DNA of 64,000 nucleotides from Aureimonas frigidaquae (GCF_001463905.1 NZ_BBWR01000002.1:186001-250000); one strand, 5' to 3'. Shown: positions 1-8,918, counted from the first letter of the stretch. A program made the numbers and translations. The notes: generated by a model from the sequence alone, not told the origin.

Positions 1-1149
1 ATGCCGAACGATGCGACGGTGGAGGATTGCGCCGCATCCTACATGCTGTCCTGGAAGCTCGCCTTGAAGGCCAACGCGCTCTACCGCGACGGCTCCAAAC
101 TGTCGCAGCCGCTCAACGCCTCTCTCATCGCCGATGACGAGGACGATGACGACCTGGTGGCCGAGGCCACCGAGGCGCTCCTGGCCAAGCCAGCGCCGGC
201 CCGCGCCGCCGAGGTTGCGGAGCGGATCGTTGAGCGGATCGTGGAGCGGGTGATCCGCGAGCGCGAGAAGCTGCCGAACCGCCGCAAGGGCTACACGCAG
301 AAGGCCATCGTCGGCGGACACAAGGTCTACCTGCGCACCGGCGAGTTCGACGACGGGCGTCTGGGCGAAATCTTCATCGATATGCACAAGGAAGGCGCCG
401 CCTTCCGTGCGATGATGAACAACTTCGCCATCGCCATTTCGCTTGGCCTGCAGTTCGGCGTGCCGCTGGAAGAATATGTGGATGCCTTCACCTTCACGCG
501 CTTCGAACCGGCGGGCATGGTCCAGGGCAACGAGCTGATCAAGAATGCGACGTCCATCCTGGACTACGTGTTCCGCGAGCTCGCCGTCTCTTACCTAGGC
601 CGCCACGATCTGGCGCATGTCCAGCCCGAGGATGCGACCGCATCGACGGTCGGACGCGGGGTAGAGGGCGACAAGCCGGCCAACCTTCCCGTGTCGCATG
701 GCATGGTCCGCGGCAACACGGCGAAGTTCCGGGTTGTCTCCTCCAGCGAACCCGCGGGCTCGGCCGCCTCGCCCGCATCGCGCCCCACAAGCGTCCAGCC
801 CACGGCCCTGCGCGGCCAGCAGCCCACAGCCGCTGCACGCGGTGTCGTGATGGGCGCAGGCGGTGCCGGCGCGGCAACGGCCTTCAAGCGCAACTTCGAA
901 ACGGCGCCGCTCGACGTCGCCGCTCCGGTGGAGGATGTGTCGCCGGCCCAAGGCCTGTTCGATCAGCCGGTCGAAAAGGGCGCGACGGCCCGTGACATCG
1001 CCAATGTCACCACCGCCGAACGCCGCGCACAGGCACTGATGAAGGGCTATACGGGCGAAAGCTGCTCGGAGTGCAACAACTTCACCATGGTCCGCAACGG
1101 CACCTGCCTGAAGTGCGACACCTGCGGCTCGACAAGCGGCTGCTCCTGA
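1..1149 (+). CDS. nrdJ: Vitamin B12-dependent (class II) ribonucleotide reductase, C-terminal part
   Basis: Reduces ribonucleotides to deoxyribonucleotides with adenosylcobalamin as radical source; cytoplasmic. The frame is open from the first base of the window. Family members exceed 1,000 residues, so only the last 382 residues are present and the ATG at base 1 is internal. Visible are a conserved block from about residue 95 (RRKGYTQKA, then [11 protein letters not shown]) through [16 protein letters not shown], a low-complexity Ala/Pro/Ser stretch around residues 245-300, and a Cys-rich C-terminus ([18 protein letters not shown] and further Cys) typical of the redox-active tail of this family. 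An ER(I/V)-rich repeat lies near residues 73-90, beside an acidic run (DDEDDDD). A perfect terminator follows. The call is secure; only the 5' end is missing. Confidence 0.95.
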   Translation: MPNDATVEDCAASYMLSWKLALKANALYRDGSKLSQPLNASLIADDEDDDDLVAEATEALLAKPAPARAAEVAERIVERIVERVIREREKLPNRRKGYTQKAIVGGHKVYLRTGEFDDGRLGEIFIDMHKEGAAFRAMMNNFAIAISLGLQFGVPLEEYVDAFTFTRFEPAGMVQGNELIKNATSILDYVFRELAVSYLGRHDLAHVQPEDATASTVGRGVEGDKPANLPVSHGMVRGNTAKFRVVSSSEPAGSAASPASRPTSVQPTALRGQQPTAAARGVVMGAGGAGAATAFKRNFETAPLDVAAPVEDVSPAQGLFDQPVEKGATARDIANVTTAERRAQALMKGYTGESCSECNNFTMVRNGTCLKCDTCGSTSGCS

Positions 1150-1195
1150 TCTGACGGGCCGCACCGCGGCAGAGGCTTCATCACGAGCATAAGCG

Positions 1196-1220
1196 AAAGG
1201 GGCGGCTATCCGCCCCTTTT
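1196..1220 (+). terminator. Rho-independent terminator of nrdJ
   Basis: AAAGGGGCGG, loop CTAT, CCGCCCCTTT: a perfect 10-bp stem with a 4-nt loop, the 3' arm running into a T tract, 47 bp after the nrdJ stop codon. Classic intrinsic terminator. Confidence 0.9.
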
Positions 1221-1506
1221 GCGTTTCATGCCTTGGCATGCGATATCCGAACGCTGCGCGAGCCTCTGATTCCAAGCGCACAGAATTCCTCGTGTCTTGG
1301 ACATCGCATGGGCAGCTTCCGCATCATGTTTGCGCCGGCTGCCGCTGAGCAGAAATCTTCTTCTCCACGTGTCTCAAACTAAGCAAAGCGCCACCACGCC
1401 AGCGCGCTTTCGCCAATCTACAAATAGTCTATCAATTTAATGCAATGATGGCTGGCGGCCGCGCCTTTCGGGCCAAGCAGTCTCAGAATGCAGGACGCAG
1501 TTGGCG
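1221..1506 (+). promoter_or_regulatory. Intergenic region with probable promoter of the ssu-like operon
   Basis: No gene is visible here. Most of it is ordinary GC-rich spacer. Bases about 1415-1445 form a conspicuously A+T-rich island containing the small palindrome ATAGTCTAT (1424-1432), the only promoter-like composition before the operon. A LysR-type sulfur regulator site is possible but I see no strong full-length match. AGGA at 1492-1495 is the likely ribosome-binding site for the next gene. Confidence 0.3.
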
Positions 1507-2355
1507 ATGACGCAAGCGGAAAACGAGGCCATCCTGCGGGGAACCGGTGACGATCGTCCTGCGCGAAGCATCGATTGGCGACGGTTCGGATGGCACCTCC
1601 TGCCCTGGCTGCTTCCGCTCGGCCTGGTCCTACTCTGGCACTGGGCGTCGACGACGGGTGAGTTGAGCCGAAACGTCCTGCCGGGACCACTGGAGGTGGT
1701 GCAGGTGGCCGGGGCGCTTATCGAGCGCGAGCAGTTGCAGCACCATATCCTAGTCAGCCTGCGCCGGGTGGCGCTTGGTTTCGCGCTTGGTGCCTCCGTC
1801 GGGTTGGCGCTCGGGATCGTCGTCGGCCTGTCGACGACCGCCCGGCAACTGGGTGACCTGACGATCCAGATGGTCCGCACCGTACCGCACCTCGCGCTGG
1901 TGCCGCTGATGATCTTCTGGTTCGGCATAGGGGAAGAGCCGCGCATTCTCCTAGTGGCGCTCGGCGTGGTCTTTTCGGTCTATATCAACACCGTCGCCGG
2001 CATTCGCAGCGTCGATCCCCGTCTGGTCGAGATGGGGCGCAGCTACGGCCTTTCACGGGCGCAGCTCGTCTGGTCGGTGATCCTGCCGGGGGCTTTGCAG
2101 CAGATCCTGACCGGAATTCGCTACGGGCTGGGCGTCGCCTGGCTCACCCTCGTCGTCGCCGAAACGATCGCCTCCCGCGAGGGGCTTGGTTTCCTGGTGC
2201 AGGATGCGCGGGAACTGCTCCGCCTCGATGTCATCGTCCTGGCGATTCTAATTTACGCTCTTGCCGGTTGGCTCGCCGATCTTCTGACACGCCGCCTGGA
2301 AGCGCGCCTTCTGAAGTGGCATCCATCCTACGGTGCCGGGGCGAAGGCACGATGA
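1507..2355 (+). CDS. ssuC: ABC transporter permease, SsuC-like (aliphatic sulfonate family)
   Basis: Inner-membrane permease of a nitrate/sulfonate/taurine-type ABC importer. About six hydrophobic segments follow a hydrophilic N-terminus, and the cytoplasmic EAA-type loop is visible near residues 175-200 (the region around EMGRSYGLSRAQLVWSVILP). 282 residues, normal for SsuC. I chose ATG 1507; an in-frame TTG at 1501 is an alternative. The stop overlaps the ATPase start by 4 bp, so the two are translationally coupled. The downstream binding protein and flavin monooxygenase argue for uptake of an organosulfur compound, but the substrate is inferred. Confidence 0.88.
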   Translation: MTQAENEAILRGTGDDRPARSIDWRRFGWHLLPWLLPLGLVLLWHWASTTGELSRNVLPGPLEVVQVAGALIEREQLQHHILVSLRRVALGFALGASVGLALGIVVGLSTTARQLGDLTIQMVRTVPHLALVPLMIFWFGIGEEPRILLVALGVVFSVYINTVAGIRSVDPRLVEMGRSYGLSRAQLVWSVILPGALQQILTGIRYGLGVAWLTLVVAETIASREGLGFLVQDARELLRLDVIVLAILIYALAGWLADLLTRRLEARLLKWHPSYGAGAKAR

Positions 2356-3110
2356 GCGGCGCGTCCATCCGGCTGCAGAATATCGAGCGCAGCTTTGCCG
2401 GCAAGCGCGTCCTCAGGAATGTCAGCCTGGACGTGCCCGCTGGCGCCTTCGTATCGCTGATCGGGGCGAGCGGCGTCGGCAAATCGACCCTTCTTAAAAT
2501 TGTGGCGGGGCTGGACAGGCAGGCCGGCGGGACGATGACCCTCAGCGCGGGGACGGACCGTGCGGATGTGCGCATGATGTTCCAGGAAGACCGGCTGCTG
2601 CCGTGGCGCACCGTGCTCGGCAACGTCACGCTCGGCACCAACGGGCAGGATGCCGAAGCGGCGGAGCTGCTGCGCGCGGTCGGTCTTGGCGGGCGTGAGC
2701 AGGACTATCCGTCCGTCCTGTCCGGTGGGCAGCGCCAGCGCGCCGCCCTGGCGCGCGCACTGCTGCACCGTCCGGATGTGCTCCTGCTGGATGAACCCTT
2801 CGGGGCGCTGGACGCACTGAACCGCGCCGCCATGCAGGAGCTTCTGTCCAGGCTTCTGGCGCAGGCGCCGCGCACCGTTCTTCTGGTGACCCACGACGTG
2901 GAAGAAGCGCTGCTTCTGTCCGACCGCGTTATCGTCATGCGCGAGGGGCGTATCGTCCGCGACCTGACGCCGCCCGGCCAGCGGCCAAGACCACGCGGCG
3001 ACGCCGAACTGGCCCTTCTGAAGGAGGAACTCGTCGCCAGTCTCCTGCAGGACGATGAGACAGCGTCACCCTCGCTGGGAAGCAGCCATGCCCATGCTCG
3101 CGCAAGCTGA
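2352..3110 (+). CDS. ssuB: ABC transporter ATP-binding protein, SsuB-like
   Basis: ATPase subunit energising the adjacent permease. Walker A is GASGVGKS (residues about 37-44), then a Q-loop (FQEDRLLPW), signature LSGGQRQRAALARAL, Walker B VLLLDEPFGALDA and switch His in LLVTHDVEEAL. 252 residues. The start is the ATG overlapping the permease stop (ATGA); longer upstream readings would overlap the permease in another frame and are unlikely. The short Q-loop plus FGALDALNR pattern is typical of the SsuB/TauB/NrtD class. Confidence 0.9.
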   Translation: MSGASIRLQNIERSFAGKRVLRNVSLDVPAGAFVSLIGASGVGKSTLLKIVAGLDRQAGGTMTLSAGTDRADVRMMFQEDRLLPWRTVLGNVTLGTNGQDAEAAELLRAVGLGGREQDYPSVLSGGQRQRAALARALLHRPDVLLLDEPFGALDALNRAAMQELLSRLLAQAPRTVLLVTHDVEEALLLSDRVIVMREGRIVRDLTPPGQRPRPRGDAELALLKEELVASLLQDDETASPSLGSSHAHARAS

Positions 3111-3138
3111 AACAACAGCGATATAAAGGAAGATTCCC

Positions 3139-4185
3139 ATGCTGACCTTGGACAGACGGAGCCTGCTTGCCTACGGCTCCTCCACCTTTGCGGCCTTGAG
3201 CCTAGGATTGCCGGCGCGCGCGCAAGCCGGGCCGGACGTCACCATCGCCATCATCGGCGACGGCAGGACCGGCCCCTGGGCGGCCGCGCGCGCTAACATT
3301 ACCGGCTTCCGTTTCGAAGAAGCCATCGGCGCGACGGCACGCTGGCAACCCGGCTTCACGGCCTCGCTCCCCGTCATGGAAGCCATCCGCTCGGGCGATG
3401 TGGACTTCACCTTTGCGACCTCGACCGCCGTCGTCAACGCGATCGATGTCGGCGTGCCGATCGTTCCCATTGCGGCCTTCCCCCTGCCCGTCGATACGGT
3501 GGACGGATTGGTGCGGGCCGATTCCGGCATTGATGGGCCAGCCGACCTCAAGGGAAAGCGCGTCGCCTATCAGCGCGGGACGACGGGGCATTTCAGCCTA
3601 CTGAAGTATCTGGAGAGCGGCGGCGTCGGCTTCGACGAGATCGAGGGTGTCAGCCTGTCCGGCGCGGACGGTTTCACCGCTTTCTCGCAGGGCGAAGTCG
3701 ATGCCTGGTTTCACTGGCAGCCCGCCGCAACGATTGGGCTCGCACGGCTGGGGGACCAAGTGCGCAGGCTGGAACATGTGCCGACCTATGACTACGCCTT
3801 CTATGTCGCGCGGGAGGGTTTCTACGAGGCCCATCCCGACGTCGCCATCCGTCTTGCCGCGGCCGTCCGCGAAGTGCAGCGCCGGATCAACGCCGACCCT
3901 GCCGGCACCGTGGCGCTGTGGGCCGCCAATGGCGGCTTTGCGGCCGGCAGCATCGAGGCACAGGCCTTCGAGACGCTCCTGACGCAGAAGCGGGTTTCCG
4001 AATCGACGGCGGTGGACCTTCACCCTGTCGACGAGCGGGCCGCCAAGGCGACGCAGGTTCTGGCCGACAGCTTCCATAAGCATGGCGTGCTGCCCCGGCC
4101 GGTCGATGTCAGCGCCTTCCTCCTGGATGCCCGGTTCGATGCCCTGAGGGGATCGGTGGCCGAAATCCTGGCAGCAAAAGGCTGA
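3139..4185 (+). CDS. ABC substrate-binding protein, SsuA/NMT1-like
   Basis: Periplasmic receptor for the SsuBC-like transporter. It begins with a Tat-like signal (DRRSLLAYGSS, hydrophobic core, cleavage near PARAQA at about residue 30), followed by an NMT1/SsuA fold. Visible landmarks are a SGDVDFTF segment, DLKGKRVAYQRGTTGHF (ligand-binding loop region) and GEVDAWFHWQP. 348 residues, about 25 more than typical SsuA. AAGGAAG sits 7 bp before the ATG. Unlike E. coli it lies after permease and ATPase, and is followed by a flavin monooxygenase. Substrate probably an alkanesulfonate or related sulfur compound (inference). Confidence 0.82.
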   Translation: MLTLDRRSLLAYGSSTFAALSLGLPARAQAGPDVTIAIIGDGRTGPWAAARANITGFRFEEAIGATARWQPGFTASLPVMEAIRSGDVDFTFATSTAVVNAIDVGVPIVPIAAFPLPVDTVDGLVRADSGIDGPADLKGKRVAYQRGTTGHFSLLKYLESGGVGFDEIEGVSLSGADGFTAFSQGEVDAWFHWQPAATIGLARLGDQVRRLEHVPTYDYAFYVAREGFYEAHPDVAIRLAAAVREVQRRINADPAGTVALWAANGGFAAGSIEAQAFETLLTQKRVSESTAVDLHPVDERAAKATQVLADSFHKHGVLPRPVDVSAFLLDARFDALRGSVAEILAAKG

Positions 4186-4189
4186 CGCC

Positions 4190-5557
4190 ATGACGACCTA
4201 TGCCGCACAAGAGATGCATCTTGCCGCCTTCATCATTGCCGGTCCAGGCCGGCCCGGTGGCTGGCGCTACCCGCAGTCCGAGGATGGGTGGCTCGACCTC
4301 GATTATTACAGGCGCATCGCCGAGACGCTGGAGCGCGGGCGCTTCGACCTGGCTTTCTTTGCCGATATCCTGGCGGTTCCGAACCGCTACCAGGCTTCGA
4401 TGGACAGCCAGCTCCGCTACGGCGCGCTCGGTTCGCTGCGGCTGGAACCCCTGCAGGTTCTGGCGACCATGGCGGCGGCAACGCGCCATCTCGGCCTCGC
4501 CGCCACCAAGTCGACCTCCTATTACGAGCCGTTCGATGTCGCCCGGGGGATCGCGACGCTCGACCACTTGAGCGCGGGCCGGGCGGCATGGAACATCGTG
4601 ACGTCGTTTCAGGACGCGGAAGCCCGCAACTTCTCACGCGGGGCCCACATTCCACGTGACAGGCGCTACGACCGCGCGGACGAGTTCCTGGAAGTCACGC
4701 ACAAGCTCTGGGACAGTTGGGAGGACGGCGCACTCGTCGCCGACCGGCAGACGCCGCTCTTCGCTGATCCCGCCCGGGTTCACCCGATCGGCCATGAGGG
4801 CGAATGGTTCAGTGTCGACGGCCCGCTCAACGTGCCGCGTCCGCCGCAAGGCTACCCGGTCCTCATTCAGGCCGGGGCATCCGAGCGCGGCCGCGACTTT
4901 GCGGCGCGTTGGTCCGACGTCATCTTCGTCACCCATTATTCGCTGGACAGTGCCATCGCCTTTTCGACCGAGATGAAGCGCCGGGCCGAACTCCATGGGC
5001 GCAACCCGAAGGACCTGAAGATCCTCCCCGGTATCACCCCGCTTGTCGGAGAAACGGAAGCGATCGTCCGGGAGCGCAAGCAGGTGCTTGCCGAGCGCAT
5101 CGAGCCCGAAGCCGGCTTATCCACCCTCTCCTACCATCTCGATGTCGACCTGGCGGCCTATCCGCTGGACGAGCCCCTGCCGCAACTGAATGTGCCGGGC
5201 GTGACCGGCCATTATGACGAGATGCGCGAAGCCTCGGACAAGGGCGCGCTGCCGCTTCGTGAAGTGGGCCGCATGTATGCCAATCGCTATGAGGGCGATT
5301 TCGTGGGAACGCCCGAAGCCGTCGCGGACCGGATGCAGGAATGGCATGCGGCCGGCGCCTGCGATGGCTTCATGGTCGCCGCGCATTGGCAGCCCGGCGC
5401 CTTCGACGATTTCGTCCGCCTGGTGGTGCCGGAACTGCAGCGGCGCGGCCTGTTCCGCAAGGAGTATACGGGCCGCACGCTGCGCGACCATCTGGGACTT
5501 GCCCGTCCGCCGGCTGGCTCCTGGCGGACCGAACGCAAGAAAGCAAAGGCAGCGTAA
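4190..5557 (+). CDS. FMNH2-dependent monooxygenase, NtaA/SnaA/DszA (SoxA) family
   Basis: Bacterial luciferase-like flavin monooxygenase; uses reduced FMN from a partner reductase and O2. Markers are FDLAFFADI at residues about 53-61, SVTTS-equivalent region ATKSTSYYEPFD, NIVTSFQDAEARNF, RYDRADEFLEV and PQGYPVLIQAGAS, the characteristic order in this family. 455 residues, normal for DszA/NtaA. It starts 4 bp after the binding-protein stop. Known members act on dibenzothiophene sulfone, nitrilotriacetate or pristinamycin; here the SsuABC-like partner favours desulfurisation of an organosulfur compound. No flavin reductase is encoded in the window, so electrons must come from elsewhere. Confidence 0.85.
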   Translation: MTTYAAQEMHLAAFIIAGPGRPGGWRYPQSEDGWLDLDYYRRIAETLERGRFDLAFFADILAVPNRYQASMDSQLRYGALGSLRLEPLQVLATMAAATRHLGLAATKSTSYYEPFDVARGIATLDHLSAGRAAWNIVTSFQDAEARNFSRGAHIPRDRRYDRADEFLEVTHKLWDSWEDGALVADRQTPLFADPARVHPIGHEGEWFSVDGPLNVPRPPQGYPVLIQAGASERGRDFAARWSDVIFVTHYSLDSAIAFSTEMKRRAELHGRNPKDLKILPGITPLVGETEAIVRERKQVLAERIEPEAGLSTLSYHLDVDLAAYPLDEPLPQLNVPGVTGHYDEMREASDKGALPLREVGRMYANRYEGDFVGTPEAVADRMQEWHAAGACDGFMVAAHWQPGAFDDFVRLVVPELQRRGLFRKEYTGRTLRDHLGLARPPAGSWRTERKKAKAA

Positions 5558-5559
5558 CG

Positions 5560-5991
5560 ATGACTGAACTCGATCCCGATATCGCAAGCCGCGTCAGCGG
5601 CCATGCCGATCGCCGTTTTGGCCGTGTCGTGCTGTCGGCTCGGCAGAACCATTTCGTCTCCGACGGGCGCGTGTCCCACGGTGGCGCGGGCGAGGCCATT
5701 TTTGCCGGGGAGCTTCTCCTGGCCTCTCTCGTGGCCTGCGGTCTTGGCATCGTTCACGAGACGGCACATGACCGGCAGGAGCCCAAACCCGATGTCGAAC
5801 TGACAGCCCAGTTCCTGCGCGATCCGCAAGACGGCACCCGCTTTGCCGCGCTAACGCTGATTTTCGACTTCGCGGAAACGAAGCGCCCGCTGGCCGAACT
5901 CTATGTAGCGGCGTTTACGAGCCGTTGCCCGATCTACAACACATTGGCGCGCGGCGGGCCGATCGATGTGGAGATCAGGGCGCCAGGCTAA
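5560..5991 (+). CDS. OsmC family protein
   Basis: OsmC/Ohr proteins are cytoplasmic thiol peroxidases that reduce organic hydroperoxides. Both family cysteines are present: SLVACGLGIV (resolving or peroxidatic Cys in the central helix) and FTSRCPIYNTL near the C-terminus. 143 residues, normal size. The ATG lies 2 bp after the monooxygenase stop, so it belongs to the same operon. A plausible job is protection against peroxides or reactive sulfur species formed by the flavin monooxygenase (inference). Its stop overlaps the stop of the convergent DUF1349 gene. Confidence 0.85.
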   Translation: MTELDPDIASRVSGHADRRFGRVVLSARQNHFVSDGRVSHGGAGEAIFAGELLLASLVACGLGIVHETAHDRQEPKPDVELTAQFLRDPQDGTRFAALTLIFDFAETKRPLAELYVAAFTSRCPIYNTLARGGPIDVEIRAPG

Positions 5992-6569
5992 CTCAGATCG
6001 TGCAGGTCCTTGCGCAGATGCTTCGTCAACGTAAAGTCGGAGAAGCGCACGGAAAGCCCGCCGCGTTCGGGCGTGCAGCAGATGGGCCCGACGCTGTACC
6101 GCTCGGTCACGGGGAACGGGCATAGCCGCACCAGCGGCCAGCGCGTTCCGTCCGTGGAGGCCTGGACGCGCAGGACCCCGGCAGCCAGCGAGACTCGCAT
6201 CCAGACATCCGTCGGATCGCCTTCGAAACGGCCTGCCGCCCAGTCGGATCGCTCATCGGTCAACACGCTGCCAAGGAGCGCATGGCCGTCTGAATATTCG
6301 AGCCCGGCTTTGATCCAGTGCCGCGCATCGATCCGCACCATGATGCCCGCCTGGTCGTAGAGGTGCTCGAACTGCGCCCGGATGCGGAGCTGCGCAGTGA
6401 AGCCGTCGGCCGTCTCGAAGCCGAGGAAATGGCCGCTGTCCCGCGTGAAGCCGTAATGCGTCTCGCGCCAGAAATCACCGCCGGCATCCGTCACCACGGA
6501 CAGGCCGGACGCGGTGCGTTCGGCCTGTCGCGGTTCGTTCAGCCAGGTGCCCGTGCGAAAATCCGTCAT
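5988..6569 (-). CDS. DUF1349 domain protein (concanavalin A-like fold)
   Basis: Belongs to the DUF1349 family, which includes yeast Ree1; a concanavalin-like beta sandwich of unknown catalytic role, predicted cytoplasmic. Motifs are TDAGGDFWRETHYGFTRDSGHFL, DQAGIMVRIDARHWIKAGLEYSDG, and a late WMRVSLAAGVLRVQASTDG. With the start at ATG 6569 (MTDFRTGTW) it has 193 residues, matching the family. The frame stays open upstream (ATGs at 6587, 6590 and 6695), but a GAGAG motif precedes the chosen ATG. Convergent with the OsmC operon (4-bp overlap). No functional link to its neighbours is evident. Confidence 0.75.
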   Translation of the reverse strand: MTDFRTGTWLNEPRQAERTASGLSVVTDAGGDFWRETHYGFTRDSGHFLGFETADGFTAQLRIRAQFEHLYDQAGIMVRIDARHWIKAGLEYSDGHALLGSVLTDERSDWAAGRFEGDPTDVWMRVSLAAGVLRVQASTDGTRWPLVRLCPFPVTERYSVGPICCTPERGGLSVRFSDFTLTKHLRKDLHDLS

Positions 6570-6706
6570 TGTCGCAAACTCTCTCATCATGCTGCTGCCG
6601 ACGTTTAACTGCGCCATGATTGAAGATACATCCGCCTTGGCAATGGCGACCAGGTCGCTTAGGTGAGCCGGATCGCGGATCGTGAAACAAGCCACCGGAG
6701 AAACCC

Positions 6707-6952
6707 GTGCCCGAAAAGACGCTGTTCATCGTCCAGCAGTTCGAACGCAAGGGCAAGCGTCTGATCGCCGGGCGGCTGATGGAGTTCAAGACGGCGGAGG
6801 AAGCCGAAGGGCGGGCCGAGCGGGATGCCACGCGGACCGTCGGCGTCGTGGCGCTTCAGCAGACGATCGATACGGACACCGGTGAAATTGTGGAGGATCC
6901 GGTCATCCTTGCCCGCTACGGCGAACTGCCGGCCGATTTCGACCGGGATTAG
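6707..6952 (+). CDS. Small conserved-looking hypothetical protein
   Basis: 81 residues, GTG start with CCGGAG 6 bp upstream. Sequence shows no signal peptide or membrane segment. It is charged (FERKGKRLIAGRLMEFKTAEEAEGRAERDA) with a mixed alpha/beta pattern and an acidic tail ending in DFDRD. Codon use resembles the neighbours, so I consider it a real gene. It stands alone between the divergent DUF1349 gene and the convergent regulator gene. I do not recognise a function. Confidence 0.6.
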   Translation: MPEKTLFIVQQFERKGKRLIAGRLMEFKTAEEAEGRAERDATRTVGVVALQQTIDTDTGEIVEDPVILARYGELPADFDRD

Positions 6953-6973
6953 GCCGGCGGCCGGACAGGCAGC

Positions 6974-7705
6974 TCAGCGCAGGCGGCTGAGGTCGCGCGC
7001 TGCCGTTTCCAGCATCTCCTCCGAGGCGCGGCGGGCGGCGGCGCCGTCCCGCATCCGCAGTGCCTCGACGAGGCGGCCGTGCACATCCACCGTGTGGAGG
7101 TGCGATTCCACCGAGCGGTTGGCGCGGTCGAGCGCACGCGTCAGAGCCGCATCGATGACGCCGGACAGCTGCACGAAAACGCGGTTGCCGCTCGCCCGCA
7201 ACAGGATGCGATGATACTCGGCGTCGGCGGCGGTAAAGGTTTCGTCGTCATGCGGCTCGGCGTCGCGCATGATCACCCAGGCCTCATGCAGCGCGGCGAT
7301 CTCTGCCAGGCTCGCACGTCTGGCAGCAAGTTCGGCCGCGAAGGGCTCCACCGCCCGTCGCGCTTCCAGAACAGCGGCCAGAAGCTCGGCGTCCACGACC
7401 GCGTCGCCCATCCACTCCAGAAGATCGGCGTCGAGAAGGTTCCACTCAGCCCGCGGACGGACCATCGTGCCGGCGCGGGCCCGGGCCCGCACCACGCCTT
7501 TCGATTCCAGCGTCTTCAAGGCTTCGCGCACGACAGTCCGGCTGATCGCGAACTCGCCGCAGAGGTCCTGCTCACGTGGCAATGTCGAACCTTCCGGAAA
7601 GCGCCCCTCCACGATCGCGCGCGCGAGCGCCGCAACGAAATCCCGCCCGACACGTGGCCGCGGACCCGCCTTGTGCGGTTTGATGTCGGTCGAGGCGAGT
7701 GGCAT
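6974..7705 (-). CDS. GntR-family (FadR subfamily) transcriptional regulator
   Basis: N-terminal winged helix-turn-helix (GRDFVAALARAIVEGRFPEGSTLPREQDLCGEFAISRTVVREALKTLESKG, residues about 19-70) and a C-terminal all-helical FCD domain (residues about 95-235). FCD metal-ligand positions are plausibly D of DAEYH and the His pair SHLHTVD. 243 residues, normal size. Start chosen at ATG 7705 with AGGAG 10 bp upstream; the open frame reaches 7855 but would cover the promoter. It resembles DgoR-type regulators of galactonate use. Being divergent from the araFGH-dgoD operon, it is the probable local repressor, relieved by a sugar acid (inference). Confidence 0.85.
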   Translation of the reverse strand: MPLASTDIKPHKAGPRPRVGRDFVAALARAIVEGRFPEGSTLPREQDLCGEFAISRTVVREALKTLESKGVVRARARAGTMVRPRAEWNLLDADLLEWMGDAVVDAELLAAVLEARRAVEPFAAELAARRASLAEIAALHEAWVIMRDAEPHDDETFTAADAEYHRILLRASGNRVFVQLSGVIDAALTRALDRANRSVESHLHTVDVHGRLVEALRMRDGAAARRASEEMLETAARDLSRLR

Positions 7706-7869
7706 GGGCGCATAGCTCCTGTCTTGGCCGCCACTCTTCACCCATTTTGGCCAGTCCGACAACACTCCGAATAAGTCATACATTGCGATTGACTCGTCAG
7801 ACCAGCCGAGCTTAGGTTCCGTCATGCGCCATGGGAGAGTATCGGCGCGAGCCATTCGGGAGGAAGCTC
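7706..7869 (+). promoter_or_regulatory. Divergent promoter/operator region of the sugar operon and its regulator
   Basis: Between two divergent starts. TTGTCGGACTG (minus strand, 7762-7752) matches 10 of 11 positions of the FadR-subfamily consensus TNGTNNNACNA. TGAC-N2-GTCA (7790-7799) is a short inverted repeat overlapping a -35-like TTGACT at 7789-7794; the -10 candidate (TTAGGT or TAGGTT near 7812) is weak. GGGAGGAAG directly precedes the binding-protein ATG at 7870. Confidence 0.35.
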
Positions 7870-8853
7870 ATGAAATTCTGGAAGCAGGCAATCCTTGCCA
7901 GCGCGGCCCTGCTGGTCGCGGTCGGCTCGGCCGGGGCGCAGGACGTCAAGATCGGCTTCGTCGTGAAGCAGCCGGAGGAACCCTGGTTCCAGGACGAATG
8001 GAAATTCGCCCAAGAAGCCGCCAAGGAGAAAGGCTTCACCCTCGTCGAGATCGGCGCCGAGGATGGCGAGAAGGTCCAGGCGGCGATCGACAATCTGGGT
8101 GCGCAAGGCGCGCAGGGCTTCATCATCTGCACGCCCGACGTCAAGCTCGGACCCGGCATCGTCGCAAAGGCAACGGCCAATGACCTGAAGCTGATGACCG
8201 TCGACGACCGTCTCGTGGACAGCGCGGGCGCGCCGATCGAGGACGTGCCGCACATGGGCATCTCCGCCACCAAGATCGGCGAGACGGTCGGCCAGGCCAT
8301 CGTCGACGAGATCAAGGCGCGCGGCTGGGACATGGCCGAGGTCGGCGCGATCAAGGTTTCCTACGACCAGCTGCCGACCGCCGTCGACCGGGTCACCGGG
8401 GCGACGTCGGTCCTGGAGCAGAACGGCTTCCCTGCAGCCAACATCTACAATGCACCGCAGGCCAAGACCGACACGGAAGCCGCGCTGAACGCCGCGACGA
8501 CCGTCATCAACGCCCATCCCGAGATCGAACACTGGGTGGCCGTCGGGCTCAACGACGAGGCCGTCCTGGGCGCGGTACGGGCGACGGAAAGCGTCGGCAT
8601 CCCCGCCGCGAACGTCATTGGCGTGGGCATTGGCGGTGCGGAATCGGCCATCAACGAGTTCAAGAAGCCGAGCGTCACCGGCTTCTACGGCACGGTGATC
8701 ATTTCGCCCAAGCGCCATGGCTACGAGACTGCGCTCAACATGTATGAGTGGATCGCGAACGGGAAGGAGCCCGAGAAGCTCATTCTGACCAGCGGCCAGC
8801 TCGCCACCCGTGGCGACTACGAGGCCGTCCGCAAGGATCTCGGCATCCAGTAA
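7870..8853 (+). CDS. araF: L-arabinose/D-galactose-type ABC binding protein, AraF-like
   Basis: Periplasmic sugar receptor. It aligns along its length with E. coli AraF: signal peptide (MKFWKQAILASAALLVAVGSAGAQ, cleaved near residue 23), then VKIGFVVKQPEEPWFQDEWKFA, GFIICTPDVKLG, TVDDRLVDS, GVGIGGAESAI and TGFYG. 327 residues, as expected. The E. coli protein binds L-arabinose and also D-galactose; here the galactonate dehydratase and epimerase downstream make D-galactose at least as likely. GGGAGGAAG lies before the chosen ATG. First gene of a six-gene operon; followed by a GC-rich stem-loop. Confidence 0.9.
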   Translation: MKFWKQAILASAALLVAVGSAGAQDVKIGFVVKQPEEPWFQDEWKFAQEAAKEKGFTLVEIGAEDGEKVQAAIDNLGAQGAQGFIICTPDVKLGPGIVAKATANDLKLMTVDDRLVDSAGAPIEDVPHMGISATKIGETVGQAIVDEIKARGWDMAEVGAIKVSYDQLPTAVDRVTGATSVLEQNGFPAANIYNAPQAKTDTEAALNAATTVINAHPEIEHWVAVGLNDEAVLGAVRATESVGIPAANVIGVGIGGAESAINEFKKPSVTGFYGTVIISPKRHGYETALNMYEWIANGKEPEKLILTSGQLATRGDYEAVRKDLGIQ

Positions 8854-8863
8854 GGCACGGGAC

Positions 8864-8895
8864 GGCCGCCGGCGCCCCTGCTTGGGCCGCCGGCC
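8864..8895 (+). other. GC-rich stem-loop at the araF-araG junction
   Basis: GGCC (8864-8867) and GGCGCCC (8871-8877) can pair with GGGCCGCC (8884-8891) and GGCC (8892-8895), giving a bulged stem around a CTGCTT loop. No T tract follows, so it is more likely a 3' stabiliser/attenuating hairpin of the abundant araF message than a full terminator. Confidence 0.4.
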
Positions 8896-8918
8896 GCTCT
8901 TTCCATCCGGGGGTGATC

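Noticed and set aside
213-275. ER(I/V) repeat in nrdJ as a possible recombination or slippage tract
   Set aside because: Only a few imperfect copies inside a conserved gene; likely an ordinary coiled or charged linker.
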